A stretch of DNA of 40,550 nucleotides from Microbacteriaceae bacterium PS02066 (GTDB lineage: Bacteria; Actinomycetota; Actinomycetes; Actinomycetales; Microbacteriaceae), in NCBI GenBank assembly GCA_029959545.1, contig JASCPH010000027.1:1-40550 (forward strand), read 5' to 3'. Positions 1 through 7,599 of this stretch are shown here, piece by piece; within the stretch, counting starts at the first letter, position 1; each line of letters starts with the position of its first letter. The position numbers were made by a program, and so were the translations under genes. A model generated the notes under the pieces. It worked only from the letters and a program-made list of their open reading frames with translations. It was not told the origin of the DNA and searched no databases.

Positions 1-38
1 CCGAGCGGGGCGCCGAGTTCGTCGCCGCCGCCCGCTGA
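1..38 (+). CDS. C-terminal end of an unidentified CDS (partial)
   Basis: An open frame enters from the left edge and stops at TGA 36-38. Its residues read ERGAEFVAAAR with G/C-rich codons of the local type. Too little is present to assign a family. The strand is inferred only from the clean stop and codon use. Bases 39-130 downstream are C/G-rich low-complexity spacer with no gene. Confidence 0.35.
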   Translation, partial: ERGAEFVAAAR

Positions 39-132
39 CCCGACCGCCCGCCGCCGCCTGCGCCGCCCCGCCCGCTCGCCCCGCCTGATCGCCCCGCCGC
101 CCGGCACGGCCTGCTCCCGGGCACGCTCGCCT

Positions 133-182
133 GTTCGCCTGTCACAGATCGCGCCGAAGGCGTCGATCTGTGACAGGCGAAC
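133..182. repeat. 50-bp near-perfect hairpin (19-bp arms)
   Basis: The arms GTTCGCCTGTCACAGATCG (133-151) and its exact reverse complement (164-182) flank a 12-base loop that can itself pair (CGCC-GAA-GGCG). It lies beyond the 3' end of the minus-strand deaminase gene ending at 263 and beyond the plus-strand stop at 38, so it could act as a bidirectional terminator. There is no clear U-tract, and the geometry equals that of the hairpin at 23331-23380. Confidence 0.75.
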
Positions 183-183
183 C

Positions 184-248
184 CGGTTCGAGGGACCCGA
201 GACGCGGGCCCATGCGCCGTGGGACGACAACACGCATCCCTCGAACCG
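184..248. repeat. Branched inverted-repeat structure downstream of the deaminase operon
   Basis: GGTTCGAGGGA (184-194) pairs perfectly with TCCCTCGAACC (238-248). The enclosed 43 bases can form two further hairpins, CCCG-AGACG-CGGG and CCCA-TGCGCCG-TGGG, giving a three-way junction. It sits immediately 3' of the minus-strand deaminase stop at 263, so a transcript-end structure is the simplest reading. I found no tRNA-like anticodon arm. Confidence 0.5.
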
Positions 249-262
249 AATGGGGCAGCGGG

Positions 263-1303
263 TCAGAGCTCCAGGAGGGCGTCGAGGGCGATGAAGGCGC
301 CCTCGAACTCGCCGCGCAGGCGCGCCTTCGTGACCGCATCCGCGAACGAGATGTCGATGCCCGAGAGGGCGATCCGCTTCGCGGCGGCCGCATCGACGCC
401 CAGCGCCATGAGCCCCTCGCGGTACTCCTTGCCGATGTCGGTGCGGAAGAACATCGCGTCGTCGGTCGACACGCTGATCGTCAGGCCCGCATCGATCATG
501 GCGCGCAGGCGGTGTCTCTCGTCCAAGGTCCATCCCGAGCAGATCGTCGTCGACACGGGGGTCGTCGCGAACCCGATGCCGCGCTCCAAGGCCAACGCCA
601 CCACCGCCGGATCGTCGACGATGCGGTAGCCGTGGTCCAGGCGGTCGCAGCCCAGCACCTCGATCGCCTCGCGCACCGCATCCGGTGTCGCCGTCGGCGT
701 CTCCCCGACGTGCGCCGTCAGCTTCAGCCCGGCGGATGCGGCGAGCCGGTACGCGGCGGCGAAGCGGGTGGGGTCCTCGGTGTTCTCCGGCGTCAGATCG
801 TCCTGACCGATGCCCACCACCTCAGGGATGCCCTGCTCGATCACCTCGCGCACCATCGCGACCGCGGACTCGGGGCTGTCGCGCCGGTTGATCGCGGCGA
901 CGATGCGGAATCCGACGCCGAAGTCGGCTTCGGCACGGCGCAGGCCCGCGATGATCGGGTCCATCACATCCCGGTAGCCGATCCCGCGGGCGGCGAAGTA
1001 CTGCGGGTTCACGTAGTACTCGCGGTAGCGCAGGTTACCCTCGGCGACGGCGGCCCGCACGCCCTCCCAGGCGACCCGCTCGAAGTCGGCGGGCTCGCGC
1101 AGCACGTCGTGCGCGGCGCGGAAGGCGACGAGGAACTCGGGCAGGTCGGCGAAGTCGAAGAGGGTTTCGGGGTCGTCGCCCCACAACTCCACGCCGTACC
1201 GCGCAGCCAGCTCGATGAAGGTCGTCGCCGTCATCGTCGAGGCGAAGTGGCAGTGCAGTTCCGTCTTGGGCAGCAGCTGCAGGTAGTCGGCGTACGAGAT
1301 CAC
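263..1303 (-). CDS. Adenosine-deaminase-family amidohydrolase (copy 1, complete catalytic set)
   Basis: 346-residue member of the adenosine/adenine/AMP deaminase family, expected to hydrolyse an amino group from a purine base or nucleoside in the cytoplasm. The metal motif HCH is at residues 17-19. HVGE (198-201) supplies the proton-shuttling Glu, LDHG the next His (224), and STDD the metal and general-base acids (281-282). The start is GTG at 1303: GGGAGGA lies just upstream and the start overlaps the preceding stop by four bases (GTGA, 1300-1303). An upstream in-frame start would run through the regulator gene. It is the last gene of the operon beginning with the binding protein at 6737. 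HCHFAST replaces the usual HLHLDG, so the substrate may not be plain adenosine. Confidence 0.85.
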   Translation of the reverse strand: MISYADYLQLLPKTELHCHFASTMTATTFIELAARYGVELWGDDPETLFDFADLPEFLVAFRAAHDVLREPADFERVAWEGVRAAVAEGNLRYREYYVNPQYFAARGIGYRDVMDPIIAGLRRAEADFGVGFRIVAAINRRDSPESAVAMVREVIEQGIPEVVGIGQDDLTPENTEDPTRFAAAYRLAASAGLKLTAHVGETPTATPDAVREAIEVLGCDRLDHGYRIVDDPAVVALALERGIGFATTPVSTTICSGWTLDERHRLRAMIDAGLTISVSTDDAMFFRTDIGKEYREGLMALGVDAAAAKRIALSGIDISFADAVTKARLRGEFEGAFIALDALLEL

Positions 1304-1920
1304 GGCGTTCCTCCCGGGGTGCGGGGTCTGAGAACGCCCGCGCTCTTGACGACGAGGAGCCGGTACGGCTCCCCGTCCAACGACCACCAGCGGTGCACGA
1401 CGCCCCCGGGGAAGTGCACCGAGTCGCCGGCGCTCAGATCGTGCGCGTCGCCGTCGAGTTCGATCCGGATGCCACCGGCCACGACATAGAGGAACTCCTC
1501 CTCCTCGTGGGTGAAGCTCTCACCGGGCACGAGCGCGTCGGCGACCACCTCGACCGGGTGGAAGGCGCGCGCGTCGTGCGCCAGCATCCGCGCGGTGCCG
1601 GAGGCGAAGCCCTCCGGCACCGCACCGGAGCCGGCGCGCTGGATCTCGATCGCAAACGCGGCCTCGCGCGGCTCGTCAGAGGCCGCGATCAGCTCGATCG
1701 GACTCGTCTCCAGCGCCACCGCGATCCGCCGAAGCGACGCCAGGCTCGGCTGGGCGAGCCCGCGCTCCAGCTGGCTCAGGAACGGATGCGACAGCTCGGT
1801 GGCCGCGGCCAGACGAACGAGGGTGAGCCCGCGTGCCTGCCGCAGCTCCCGGATGCGGGCGCCCAGACGCTGGCCGGCTGCATCCTCGTCCGCGGCGATC
1901 GCGGCGACAGGGTCGGTCAT
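1300..1920 (-). CDS. XRE-family transcriptional regulator with C-terminal cupin (copy 1)
   Basis: 206 residues. An XRE/Cro-type helix-turn-helix spans about residues 20-75 (LGARIRELRQARGLTLVRLA...SHPFLSQLERG). A cupin_2 beta-barrel spans about 115-200, with a His/Glu-rich sensor strand (ESFTHEEEEFLYVVAGG). This architecture usually binds DNA through the N-terminus and senses a small ligand in the cupin. It lies between two deaminase genes, nine bases after the upstream stop and overlapping the next start by four bases, so it is co-transcribed with its probable targets. Regulation by a purine breakdown product is inferred from context. A paralogue lies at 11518-12102. Confidence 0.88.
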   Translation of the reverse strand: MTDPVAAIAADEDAAGQRLGARIRELRQARGLTLVRLAAATELSHPFLSQLERGLAQPSLASLRRIAVALETSPIELIAASDEPREAAFAIEIQRAGSGAVPEGFASGTARMLAHDARAFHPVEVVADALVPGESFTHEEEEFLYVVAGGIRIELDGDAHDLSAGDSVHFPGGVVHRWWSLDGEPYRLLVVKSAGVLRPRTPGGTP

Positions 1921-1929
1921 GGTCCGAGG

Positions 1930-2964
1930 TTATGCGGCGGGCATCGCGACGCCGTGGCGCGCCGCGTAGTCGGCGACGGCCGCGAGGTAGGCGGCACGGC
2001 GGGCGGGCGTCAGCCAAGAGGCCTCGAACGAGTTGATCGCGAACTGCACCAGGTCGGTCTCGGTCAGCTCCGCCTGCTCGGCGAGAGCGACGTAGGTGTC
2101 TCCGACGTAGGCGCCGAAGTACGCGGGGTCGTCCGAGTTCAGCGTGACCTTGGCACCCTGCCGGAGCAGCCCCACGATCTCGTCCGCCTTCATCTGCTCG
2201 GTCACGAAGGAATTCGAGACCGGGCACGTCGTGAAGCCGAGACCCCGCTCGATGGCGAGGGCGACGAGAGCCGGATCCTCGACGATGTTGGTGCCGTGGT
2301 CGATGCGGTCGACCTGGATCTCGTCGAGCACCGTACGGATATTGTCGATCGAGCCGGGCTGGTCGATGTCGCAGTGCATCGTGAGCAGGAAGCCCTCGGC
2401 GCGCGCCCGGGCGAAGACCTCGGCGAACTTCTCGGGCGGGTTTCCGCGCTCGTCGGAGTCCAGCCCGATCCCGAGGATCCACTGCTTGTAAGGCAGCGCC
2501 TCCATGAGGGTCGCGAAGGCGAACTCGGCGGAGTAGTCGCGCAGGAAGCACATGATGAGCTCGGCCGAGATGCCGAGCTCGCGCTCCGCGCGCACCACCG
2601 CGCGGCGATAGCCGCCGATCACGTCGGCGAACGGCACTCCGCGGCCGGTGTGCGCCTGCGGGTCGAAGAACATCTCGACGTGCACGACTCCCTGCGCCGC
2701 CGCCTTCTGCAGGTAGGCCCAGGCGAGGTCGTGGAAGTCGTCGGCCGTGACCAGCACCCGCATCGCCGGGTAGTACACCGCGAGGAAGCTCGTGAGGTCG
2801 GTGAAGTCGTAGGTGGCCTTCACCTCGTCGACGGTCTTCTCGGCGAGCTCGATGCCGTTGCGCTCGGCGAGCGCGAACTTGAGGTCGGGTTCGAGAGTGC
2901 CCTCGAGGTGCAGGTGGAGCTCTGCCTTGGGCAGGCCGTGCGCGAACGCGGTGAGATCGGTCAT
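1930..2964 (-). CDS. Adenine-deaminase-like amidohydrolase (copy 2, variant HCDIDQ active site)
   Basis: 344 residues of the adenosine/adenine deaminase family. HLH metal ligands are at 17-19, RIDHG at 221-224, and NSDDPAYFGAY around 277-286, a signature of adenine aminohydrolases. It probably deaminates a 6-aminopurine base to a hypoxanthine-type product in the cytoplasm. The usual HAGE is replaced by HCDIDQ (197-202): the Glu position is Ile, while Asp occupies H+2. The start ATG at 2964 has AGGAAG upstream. It sits 50 bases after the second permease gene and nine before the regulator, so it belongs to the transporter operon and suggests the imported substrate is a purine. An altered substrate range is possible. 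Confidence 0.82.
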   Translation of the reverse strand: MTDLTAFAHGLPKAELHLHLEGTLEPDLKFALAERNGIELAEKTVDEVKATYDFTDLTSFLAVYYPAMRVLVTADDFHDLAWAYLQKAAAQGVVHVEMFFDPQAHTGRGVPFADVIGGYRRAVVRAERELGISAELIMCFLRDYSAEFAFATLMEALPYKQWILGIGLDSDERGNPPEKFAEVFARARAEGFLLTMHCDIDQPGSIDNIRTVLDEIQVDRIDHGTNIVEDPALVALAIERGLGFTTCPVSNSFVTEQMKADEIVGLLRQGAKVTLNSDDPAYFGAYVGDTYVALAEQAELTETDLVQFAINSFEASWLTPARRAAYLAAVADYAARHGVAMPAA

Positions 2965-3014
2965 ACCGAAGATCTTCCTGGAGTCGGCGGATGCGGCGCG
3001 AGTCGCCGCGAGGA

Positions 3015-3938
3015 TCAGACGCCCTTCTGCGAGTGCATGCCCATGCGTGCGAGGACGACGTCCTCCACGATCTGGATCACGTTGTACAGAATGAGCGAGA
3101 CGGCGGTGACCAGCACGACCGAGGTCCACAGGGCGCTGAACTGCGCCTGGGGGATGTAGCCGGCGATCGATCCGCCGATGCCGCCGCCGACGGCGAGCCA
3201 CTCGGCGAGCAGCGCACCGGTGATCGCACCGGGAACTGAGATGCGCACGGCCGCGAAGAAGGCCGGTAGCGAGGACGGCATGGCGACCTTGCGCAGCTTC
3301 GCCCACGCCCCGCCGCCGTACACCTCGACGAGGTCGTTCATCTGCGCGGAGGCGGACTTGAGGCCGAAGGAGATGTTCACGAGCGCGGGGAAGAGCACGA
3401 CGATGCCGCCGATGACGGCGACGGTCGCGATGTCGCGGCCGAAGATCATGATGATCACCGGCGCCATCGCGATCAGCGGCACCGAGCGCAGCAGCATCGC
3501 GACGGGCATGAGTGCGTGCTCGGCCCCCTTGCTCAACTGGAAGAGCGAGGCACCGAGGATGGCGACCACGAGACCGGACACGAAACCGATGACGGAGTGC
3601 CCGAGGGTCACGGCGAGGTTGCCGAACATGAGCTCGCGGTTGGCCTCGGCGGCCGGCACCGTGAACAGGTAGTTCCAGACATCCACCGGGCCCTTGGCGA
3701 TGAGCGGCGAGATGTTGAAGAGGGCGAGCACGCCGACCCACAGTGCGAGCACGCCCACGAGCGTGCCGACGAAGGTCAGCATGCCCCAGGCGAAGGCCTT
3801 CAGCGCGCCGGAGGCGGCTTGCTTTCGCACCGTCACCTCGAGGTCGGGCTTCTGCTTCGGTGGCTGCGGGCCGGACGAAGCGTTGAGCGCTTCGGCGGAC
3901 CGCCGGGTGCCGGTCGCCGCGATGACTGCTTCGGTCAC
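3015..3938 (-). CDS. ABC transporter permease (SsuC/TauC type), subunit 2
   Basis: 307-residue integral membrane protein of the BPD_transp_1 family with about six predicted helices. A long cytoplasmic N-terminus (first about 55 residues) precedes the first helix. The EAA loop that contacts the ATPase reads VYGGGAWAKLRKVAMPSSLP. It starts with GTG at 3938, overlapping the upstream permease stop by four bases (GTGA). It belongs with the permease at 3935-4762, the ATPase at 4752-5576 and the binding protein at 5661-6737. The family imports small nitrogen- or sulfur-containing molecules (nitrate, sulfonates, taurine, thiamine precursors). The flanking deaminases argue for a purine-like cargo here, which is an inference. 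Confidence 0.9.
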   Translation of the reverse strand: MTEAVIAATGTRRSAEALNASSGPQPPKQKPDLEVTVRKQAASGALKAFAWGMLTFVGTLVGVLALWVGVLALFNISPLIAKGPVDVWNYLFTVPAAEANRELMFGNLAVTLGHSVIGFVSGLVVAILGASLFQLSKGAEHALMPVAMLLRSVPLIAMAPVIIMIFGRDIATVAVIGGIVVLFPALVNISFGLKSASAQMNDLVEVYGGGAWAKLRKVAMPSSLPAFFAAVRISVPGAITGALLAEWLAVGGGIGGSIAGYIPQAQFSALWTSVVLVTAVSLILYNVIQIVEDVVLARMGMHSQKGV

Positions 3939-4762
3939 TTCTGGGCTCCCTTCGACCAGGGCGCGATGAGTCGGGCGATGAAGCCCACCAGCACGTAACC
4001 GGCGAGCGCGACCGCGCCCGAGGCGAGGGCCAGGGCCCAGACGAGCGGCGCGTTGGAGTTCTGCTGCGCGAGGATCATCGCGAGCCCGACGCCGGCCTCG
4101 ATCTTGCCGAAGAACTCACCGAGTACGGCACCGAGGAAGGCTGCGGGAACCGCGATCTGCAGCGCGTTGAGGATGGCGGGAAGTGCTGCGATGAGGCGCA
4201 CCTTGCGCAGCTGGGTGAGCTTGCTGCCGCCGTAGACCGTCACGAGGTCGAGGCTCGACTTGTCGGCGGACTTGAGACCGAGCAGAGCTCCCACGACGGT
4301 CGTGAAGAAGACGGAGAGGGCGGCGAGGAAGACCGCCGTGCCGCTGGGAGCGCCGCGCGGCGGCGCACCGAAGAGCACGACCGCCAGCATCCCGATCGCG
4401 ACGATCGGCACGCAGTAGGTGAGGATGGCGATCTGCATCGCGACGCCCTCCAGTCGCGGAACGAGCAGCACGAGGAACGCGAGCGCCAGCGCCAGGCCGT
4501 TGCCCCAGAGGTAGCCGATGCCGCTCTCGACGAGCGTCACCGAGAAGTTGCGCCAGTAGTAGTCCCAGCCGGTGTCGGCGTAGCTGGCGATGACCTCCAG
4601 CGGGCTCGGGATGACGTGCGCGCCCGAGGGCGCGATGAAGATCGCGGAGATGATCCACCAGGCGGCGATGAGTCCGATGCCGCCGATCACTCCGGTGACC
4701 CACGCGGGAAGACGGATGTCCTCCCACTGGATCGTGCGCGCCTTGGCCGTGTCAGTGGTCAT
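3935..4762 (-). CDS. ABC transporter permease (SsuC/TauC type), subunit 1
   Basis: Integral membrane permease of about 275 residues with the BPD_transp_1 fold. The first strong helix is [18 protein letters not shown], and the EAA-type loop is [20 protein letters not shown]. The start is taken as ATG 4762 (MTTDTAK) because GGAGGT lies 10 bases upstream. A GTG at 4774 would overlap that ribosome-binding site. The gene overlaps the ATPase stop by 11 bases and the next permease by four, so all three are translationally coupled. Two non-identical permeases probably form a heterodimeric channel. Confidence 0.9.
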   Translation of the reverse strand: MTTDTAKARTIQWEDIRLPAWVTGVIGGIGLIAAWWIISAIFIAPSGAHVIPSPLEVIASYADTGWDYYWRNFSVTLVESGIGYLWGNGLALALAFLVLLVPRLEGVAMQIAILTYCVPIVAIGMLAVVLFGAPPRGAPSGTAVFLAALSVFFTTVVGALLGLKSADKSSLDLVTVYGGSKLTQLRKVRLIAALPAILNALQIAVPAAFLGAVLGEFFGKIEAGVGLAMILAQQNSNAPLVWALALASGAVALAGYVLVGFIARLIAPWSKGAQK

Positions 4763-5576
4763 CGGCGGCAGCACCTCCGGCGCCGAAGAGCAGCTCGGAT
4801 GCCTGGTCCACGTAGGAGTGGAACTCGGGGCTGCGCATCATCTCGGGCATGCGCGGGCGGGGCAGGTCGATGGTCATGACCTCCTTGATGCGGCCGGGGC
4901 GCGGGCTCATGACCGCGACCTGGTCGGAGAGGAAGATCGCTTCGGAGATGCCGTGCGTCACGAGCAGGGTCGTGGCGGGCTTCTCGGTCCAGATCCGCAG
5001 CAGCTCCAGGTTGAGCTTCTGGCGGGTCATGTCGTCGAGGGCGCCGAACGGCTCGTCGAACAGCAGCACCTCGGGTCGCATGATGAGCGAGCGCGCGATC
5101 GACACGCGCTGGCGCATCCCGCCCGACAGCTGCGCCGGCTTGGCCTTCTCGAATCCGCGAAGACCCACCAGGGCGATCATCTCGTCGATGTAGGCCTTGT
5201 CGGGGCTCTTGCCCGCGATCTCGAACGGCAGTCGGATGTTGGCGTAGACGGTGCGCCAGGGCAGAAGCGCCGAATCCTGGAAGGCGATGCCGAGCTTGTT
5301 CTCGCGACGCATCTCCTTCGGGCTCTTGCCGTCGACGCGAGTGGTGCCGCTCGTGGGCTGCTCGAGGCCCGCGAGGATGCGCAGGATGGTCGACTTGCCG
5401 CATCCCGACGGCCCCAGCAGCGACAGGAACGTGCCCTGGTCGGTGTGGAGGTTCGCGTCCTGCAGGGCGACCACCGACTTCCGGCCGGTGGTGAAGACCT
5501 TGTTCAGGCCGGTGATCTGAAGGCCGGTGCCGAGCGCGGCATCGGTCGCACCGGTCTCGACGACTGTGTGGGTCAC
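4752..5576 (-). CDS. ABC transporter ATP-binding protein (SsuB/TauB type)
   Basis: 274-residue ATPase that powers the uptake system. Walker [10 protein letters not shown] is at 55-63, the Q-loop AFQD near 98-101, the signature LSGGMRQR at 150-157, Walker B LLFDEP at 171-176 and the H-loop VTH at 206-208, so all catalytic elements are intact. Start GTG 5576 (MTHTVVE) has only a weak ribosome-binding site and lies 84 bases after the binding-protein stop, with a hairpin in between. It is the only ATPase in the window for the nucleobase-type binding proteins, so it may serve both SBP1 (5661-6737) and SBP2 (9261-10325). Confidence 0.93.
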   Translation of the reverse strand: MTHTVVETGATDAALGTGLQITGLNKVFTTGRKSVVALQDANLHTDQGTFLSLLGPSGCGKSTILRILAGLEQPTSGTTRVDGKSPKEMRRENKLGIAFQDSALLPWRTVYANIRLPFEIAGKSPDKAYIDEMIALVGLRGFEKAKPAQLSGGMRQRVSIARSLIMRPEVLLFDEPFGALDDMTRQKLNLELLRIWTEKPATTLLVTHGISEAIFLSDQVAVMSPRPGRIKEVMTIDLPRPRMPEMMRSPEFHSYVDQASELLFGAGGAAADDH

Positions 5577-5626
5577 GTCGATGGCTGCTTTCGGTCAGGG
5601 TCGGTGATCGCACCGACGGGGAGGGA

Positions 5627-5656
5627 GTGAGGGCGCCCGCTGAGGGGCGCCCTCAC
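5627..5656 (-). terminator. Intercistronic hairpin between binding-protein and ATPase genes
   Basis: Perfect 12-bp arms (5627-5638 and 5645-5656, core GTGAGGGCGCCC) around a six-base loop. It starts five bases beyond the SBP1 stop and precedes the ATPase start. This position is typical of a partial terminator or RNA-stabilising stem that keeps binding-protein mRNA in excess over the membrane components. Confidence 0.7.
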
Positions 5657-5660
5657 GGTG

Positions 5661-6737
5661 TCAACCGGCGTACTTCACCAGGTCGGGGTTCTCGCTGTAG
5701 AGCTCCTCGAGCAGCGAGGTGTCGAACAGCTGGTCGGCGGTGACATCGATGCCGGCCTCGCCGAGGCTCTTGACGGTGGCTTCCTTCAGGTCGTCCGAGA
5801 TGGAGAAGAGACCGTTGGTCTCGGTCTCGTCGGAGACGACGAGGTCGCTGAGCTGAGCGACGGCACCTGCCTCGGAGTTCTTCGGGTCGAGGTTGAGGTC
5901 CTTGCCGTAGTCGTCGTATGCGAGCTTCGCGCAGCCGGCGGGATCGGCGACGGCGTCGGCCCAGCCCTGGATCTCGGCCTTCAGGAACGCCTTGACCGTG
6001 TCGGGGTGGTTCTTGATCATGTCCTCGGTCGTGACCAGCGTCTCGGCCGGGAACGGCAGACCGTTGTCCGCGAAAGGCAGGTTGACGGTGTCGTGGCCCT
6101 CGTTCTTGACGATGATCGCCTCGTTGGTCAGGTAGGCGATGAAGCCGTCGACCTCACCGTTGATGAGGGGTGCCGGGTCATACTGCACGGGCACGATCGT
6201 CAGGTCGCTGGCGCTCATGCCGTTGGCGGCGAGGAACGCGTTGAACAGCGCGGTGTTGGAGTCCTGCACACCGATGCGCTTGCCCTTGAGGTCGGCGACC
6301 GTGGCGATGTTGCCGCCGTCCTTCAGCGAGAGGACCGTGAAGGGGTTCTTCTGGTAGGTGGTGCCGATGATCTTCAGCGGCGCACCCTCGCTCGCCACGA
6401 CCGAACCGGTCGAGACGGCGTCGCTCATCGCGAAGTCGGCAGTGCCGGAGATGAGCTCAGAGGCGCCGGTGGACGGACCGGGAACCAGTTCGACCGAGCT
6501 GAAGCCCGCGTCCGTGTAGTAGCCCTTCGAGTCGGCGAAGAACTCGCCGCAGAACTCCTCGTTCTTGATCCAGCTGAGCTGGACCGTGATGTCGCCGGGG
6601 CCGGCGGCGTCACCTCCGGAGGAGGACGAGGATGCGGGGTCGCTGGATCCGGCACACGCGCTGAGCGCGAGGGCCGAGAGAGCGACGGCGGCGATGGACA
6701 CGGCGACGCGCGTGCGGCGTGCGGTGAAGCGGGACAT
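5661..6737 (-). CDS. Lipoprotein substrate-binding protein, NMT1/SsuA family (SBP1)
   Basis: 358-residue extracytoplasmic binding protein. A signal peptide ends in lipobox LSAC with lipidated Cys28, followed by a Ser/Gly linker to about residue 47. The mature part resembles NMT1/THI5-like periplasmic proteins (VQLSWIKNEEFCGEFFADSKGYY; GKRIGVQDSN; PVQYDPAPLINGEVDGF). Start ATG 6737 has GGGAG upstream. It heads the operon with ATPase, two permeases and deaminases. It is strongly similar to SBP2 at 9261-10325, but Cys63 and Cys269 are both absent there, suggesting a disulfide in this copy only. The THI5/NMT1 group binds nitrogen heterocycles, which fits a purine-like ligand; the exact ligand is unknown. 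Confidence 0.9.
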   Translation of the reverse strand: MSRFTARRTRVAVSIAAVALSALALSACAGSSDPASSSSSGGDAAGPGDITVQLSWIKNEEFCGEFFADSKGYYTDAGFSSVELVPGPSTGASELISGTADFAMSDAVSTGSVVASEGAPLKIIGTTYQKNPFTVLSLKDGGNIATVADLKGKRIGVQDSNTALFNAFLAANGMSASDLTIVPVQYDPAPLINGEVDGFIAYLTNEAIIVKNEGHDTVNLPFADNGLPFPAETLVTTEDMIKNHPDTVKAFLKAEIQGWADAVADPAGCAKLAYDDYGKDLNLDPKNSEAGAVAQLSDLVVSDETETNGLFSISDDLKEATVKSLGEAGIDVTADQLFDTSLLEELYSENPDLVKYAG

Positions 6738-6842
6738 AAGCTGTCTCCCGGTTTGTCGGGTGGTGCACTTCGGGTGGTTGGGATGCCGGCGCTTCCCGTG
6801 CTCGGGTTCATCCCGGCGGCAGCGGTCTGCGTGACGAGTCCG

Positions 6843-6865
6843 ACGCTAAGCGATGTAGATTTCAC
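6843..6865 (-). promoter_or_regulatory. Regulon-type promoter element upstream of SBP1 operon
   Basis: The minus strand reads GTGAAAT-N9-TTAGCGT, of which TAGCGT fits a TAnnnT -10 box. The same arrangement (GYGAAAY-N9-TTAGCGT, same total length) occurs at 9014-9036 and 18976-18998. The leader to the ATG at 6737 would be about 100 bases. The conserved GYGAAAY lies inside the spacer, as expected for an operator. The rest of the 306-base gap 6738-7043 shows only the divergent -10 box at 6954. Confidence 0.6.
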
Positions 6866-6953
6866 GAACACTGGCGGTCGTGTTTCCGCGCCGTTACACC
6901 TGAGCTATCCACAGGCCCTCGTCAAGAGACTCATACGGGCACGTGCGGACCGA

Positions 6954-6959
6954 TAGCCT
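6954..6959 (+). promoter_or_regulatory. Probable -10 box for the septum-formation lipoprotein gene
   Basis: TAGCCT matches TAnnnT and is followed by G/C-rich sequence. Transcription starting a few bases later would give a leader of about 80 bases before ATG 7044. No convincing -35 box is seen. Confidence 0.35.
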
Positions 6960-7043
6960 GGCGGCCGTTCACCACAGCGAACACCTCCCCTTCCGCCTCC
7001 TCCGACAGCACAGCCGTCTGAGCGCGCCCGAAAGCGAGTGCCC

Positions 7044-7544
7044 ATGCGTACCTCCCGCCTCCTTACCGCCACCGCCGTCATGGGGGCCGCCCTGTTCCTC
7101 GGCGGCTGTTTCCAGATCAGCGACCTCGGGGGCGGCACCGAGGCGGTGCGCGACTCCGACACGGGCGAGATCACCGACGCCGGCAAGGCTGACGTCTTCA
7201 CCCTCTCCGTGGGCGACTGCATGAACAGCACCTCCAGCGAAGAGGTCACCGACGTCCCGGTGGTGCCCTGCAGCGACCCGCACGACACCGAGGTCTACGA
7301 CGAGTTCTCGCTGCCGGACGGCGAGTACCCCGGCAAGGACGAGGTGTACTCCGCCGCTGAGGAGGGGTGCTACGCCGAGTTCTCGAACTTCGTCGGCATC
7401 GCCTACGAAGAGTCCACGCTCGAGTTCTCGTACTTCGCGCCCACGCAGCAGAGCTGGGAGCAGGGCAACGACCGTCTGGTCTCCTGCCTCGTCGTCGACC
7501 CGGCAGAGCAGGTCACCGGCACGCTTGCGGGCGCCGCGCGCTGA
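7044..7544 (+). CDS. Septum-formation-domain lipoprotein
   Basis: 166-residue exported protein. A short signal peptide ends in LGGC, a lipobox, so it is predicted to be membrane-anchored outside the cell. The mature part carries VGDCMNS...VPVVPCSDPHDTEVYDEFSLPDGEYPG, characteristic of the actinobacterial Septum_form domain, with several conserved Cys probably in disulfides. ATG 7044 is preferred over GTG 7038, six bases earlier in frame. It is on the opposite strand to the catabolic genes on both sides and is separated from the next gene by a strong terminator, so it looks like an unrelated single-gene unit inside the island. Molecular role is unknown. Confidence 0.8.
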   Translation: MRTSRLLTATAVMGAALFLGGCFQISDLGGGTEAVRDSDTGEITDAGKADVFTLSVGDCMNSTSSEEVTDVPVVPCSDPHDTEVYDEFSLPDGEYPGKDEVYSAAEEGCYAEFSNFVGIAYEESTLEFSYFAPTQQSWEQGNDRLVSCLVVDPAEQVTGTLAGAAR

Positions 7545-7555
7545 TCGATCGCACA

Positions 7556-7587
7556 CGAAGGGGGCCGGGTCATCCCGGCCCCCTTCG
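7556..7587. terminator. Bidirectional intrinsic-type terminator
   Basis: Perfect 14-bp arms, CGAAGGGGGCCGGG and its complement, around loop TCAT. It lies between the convergent stops at 7544 (plus) and 7600 (minus), so it can serve both transcripts. The following T-run is short. Confidence 0.88.
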
Positions 7588-7599
7588 TCGTTCGCGAGC

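Noticed and set aside
184..248. Possible tRNA because of GGTTCGA at one end
   Set aside because: The T-arm-like string is part of the closing stem. There is no seven-base anticodon loop and no D-arm, on either strand.
170..1489. Long plus-strand open frame opposite the first deaminase
   Set aside because: It mirrors the minus-strand gene, lacks any recognisable domain and has Arg/His/Gln/Glu-rich shadow composition. The minus strand has all catalytic motifs, coupled starts and ribosome-binding sites.
3935..5576. Sulfonate or nitrate uptake system
   Set aside because: Although the family includes SsuABC, TauABC and NrtABC, no desulfonation or nitrate-reduction gene is nearby and the operon continues into purine-type deaminases. 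It is kept only as an alternative for the cargo.
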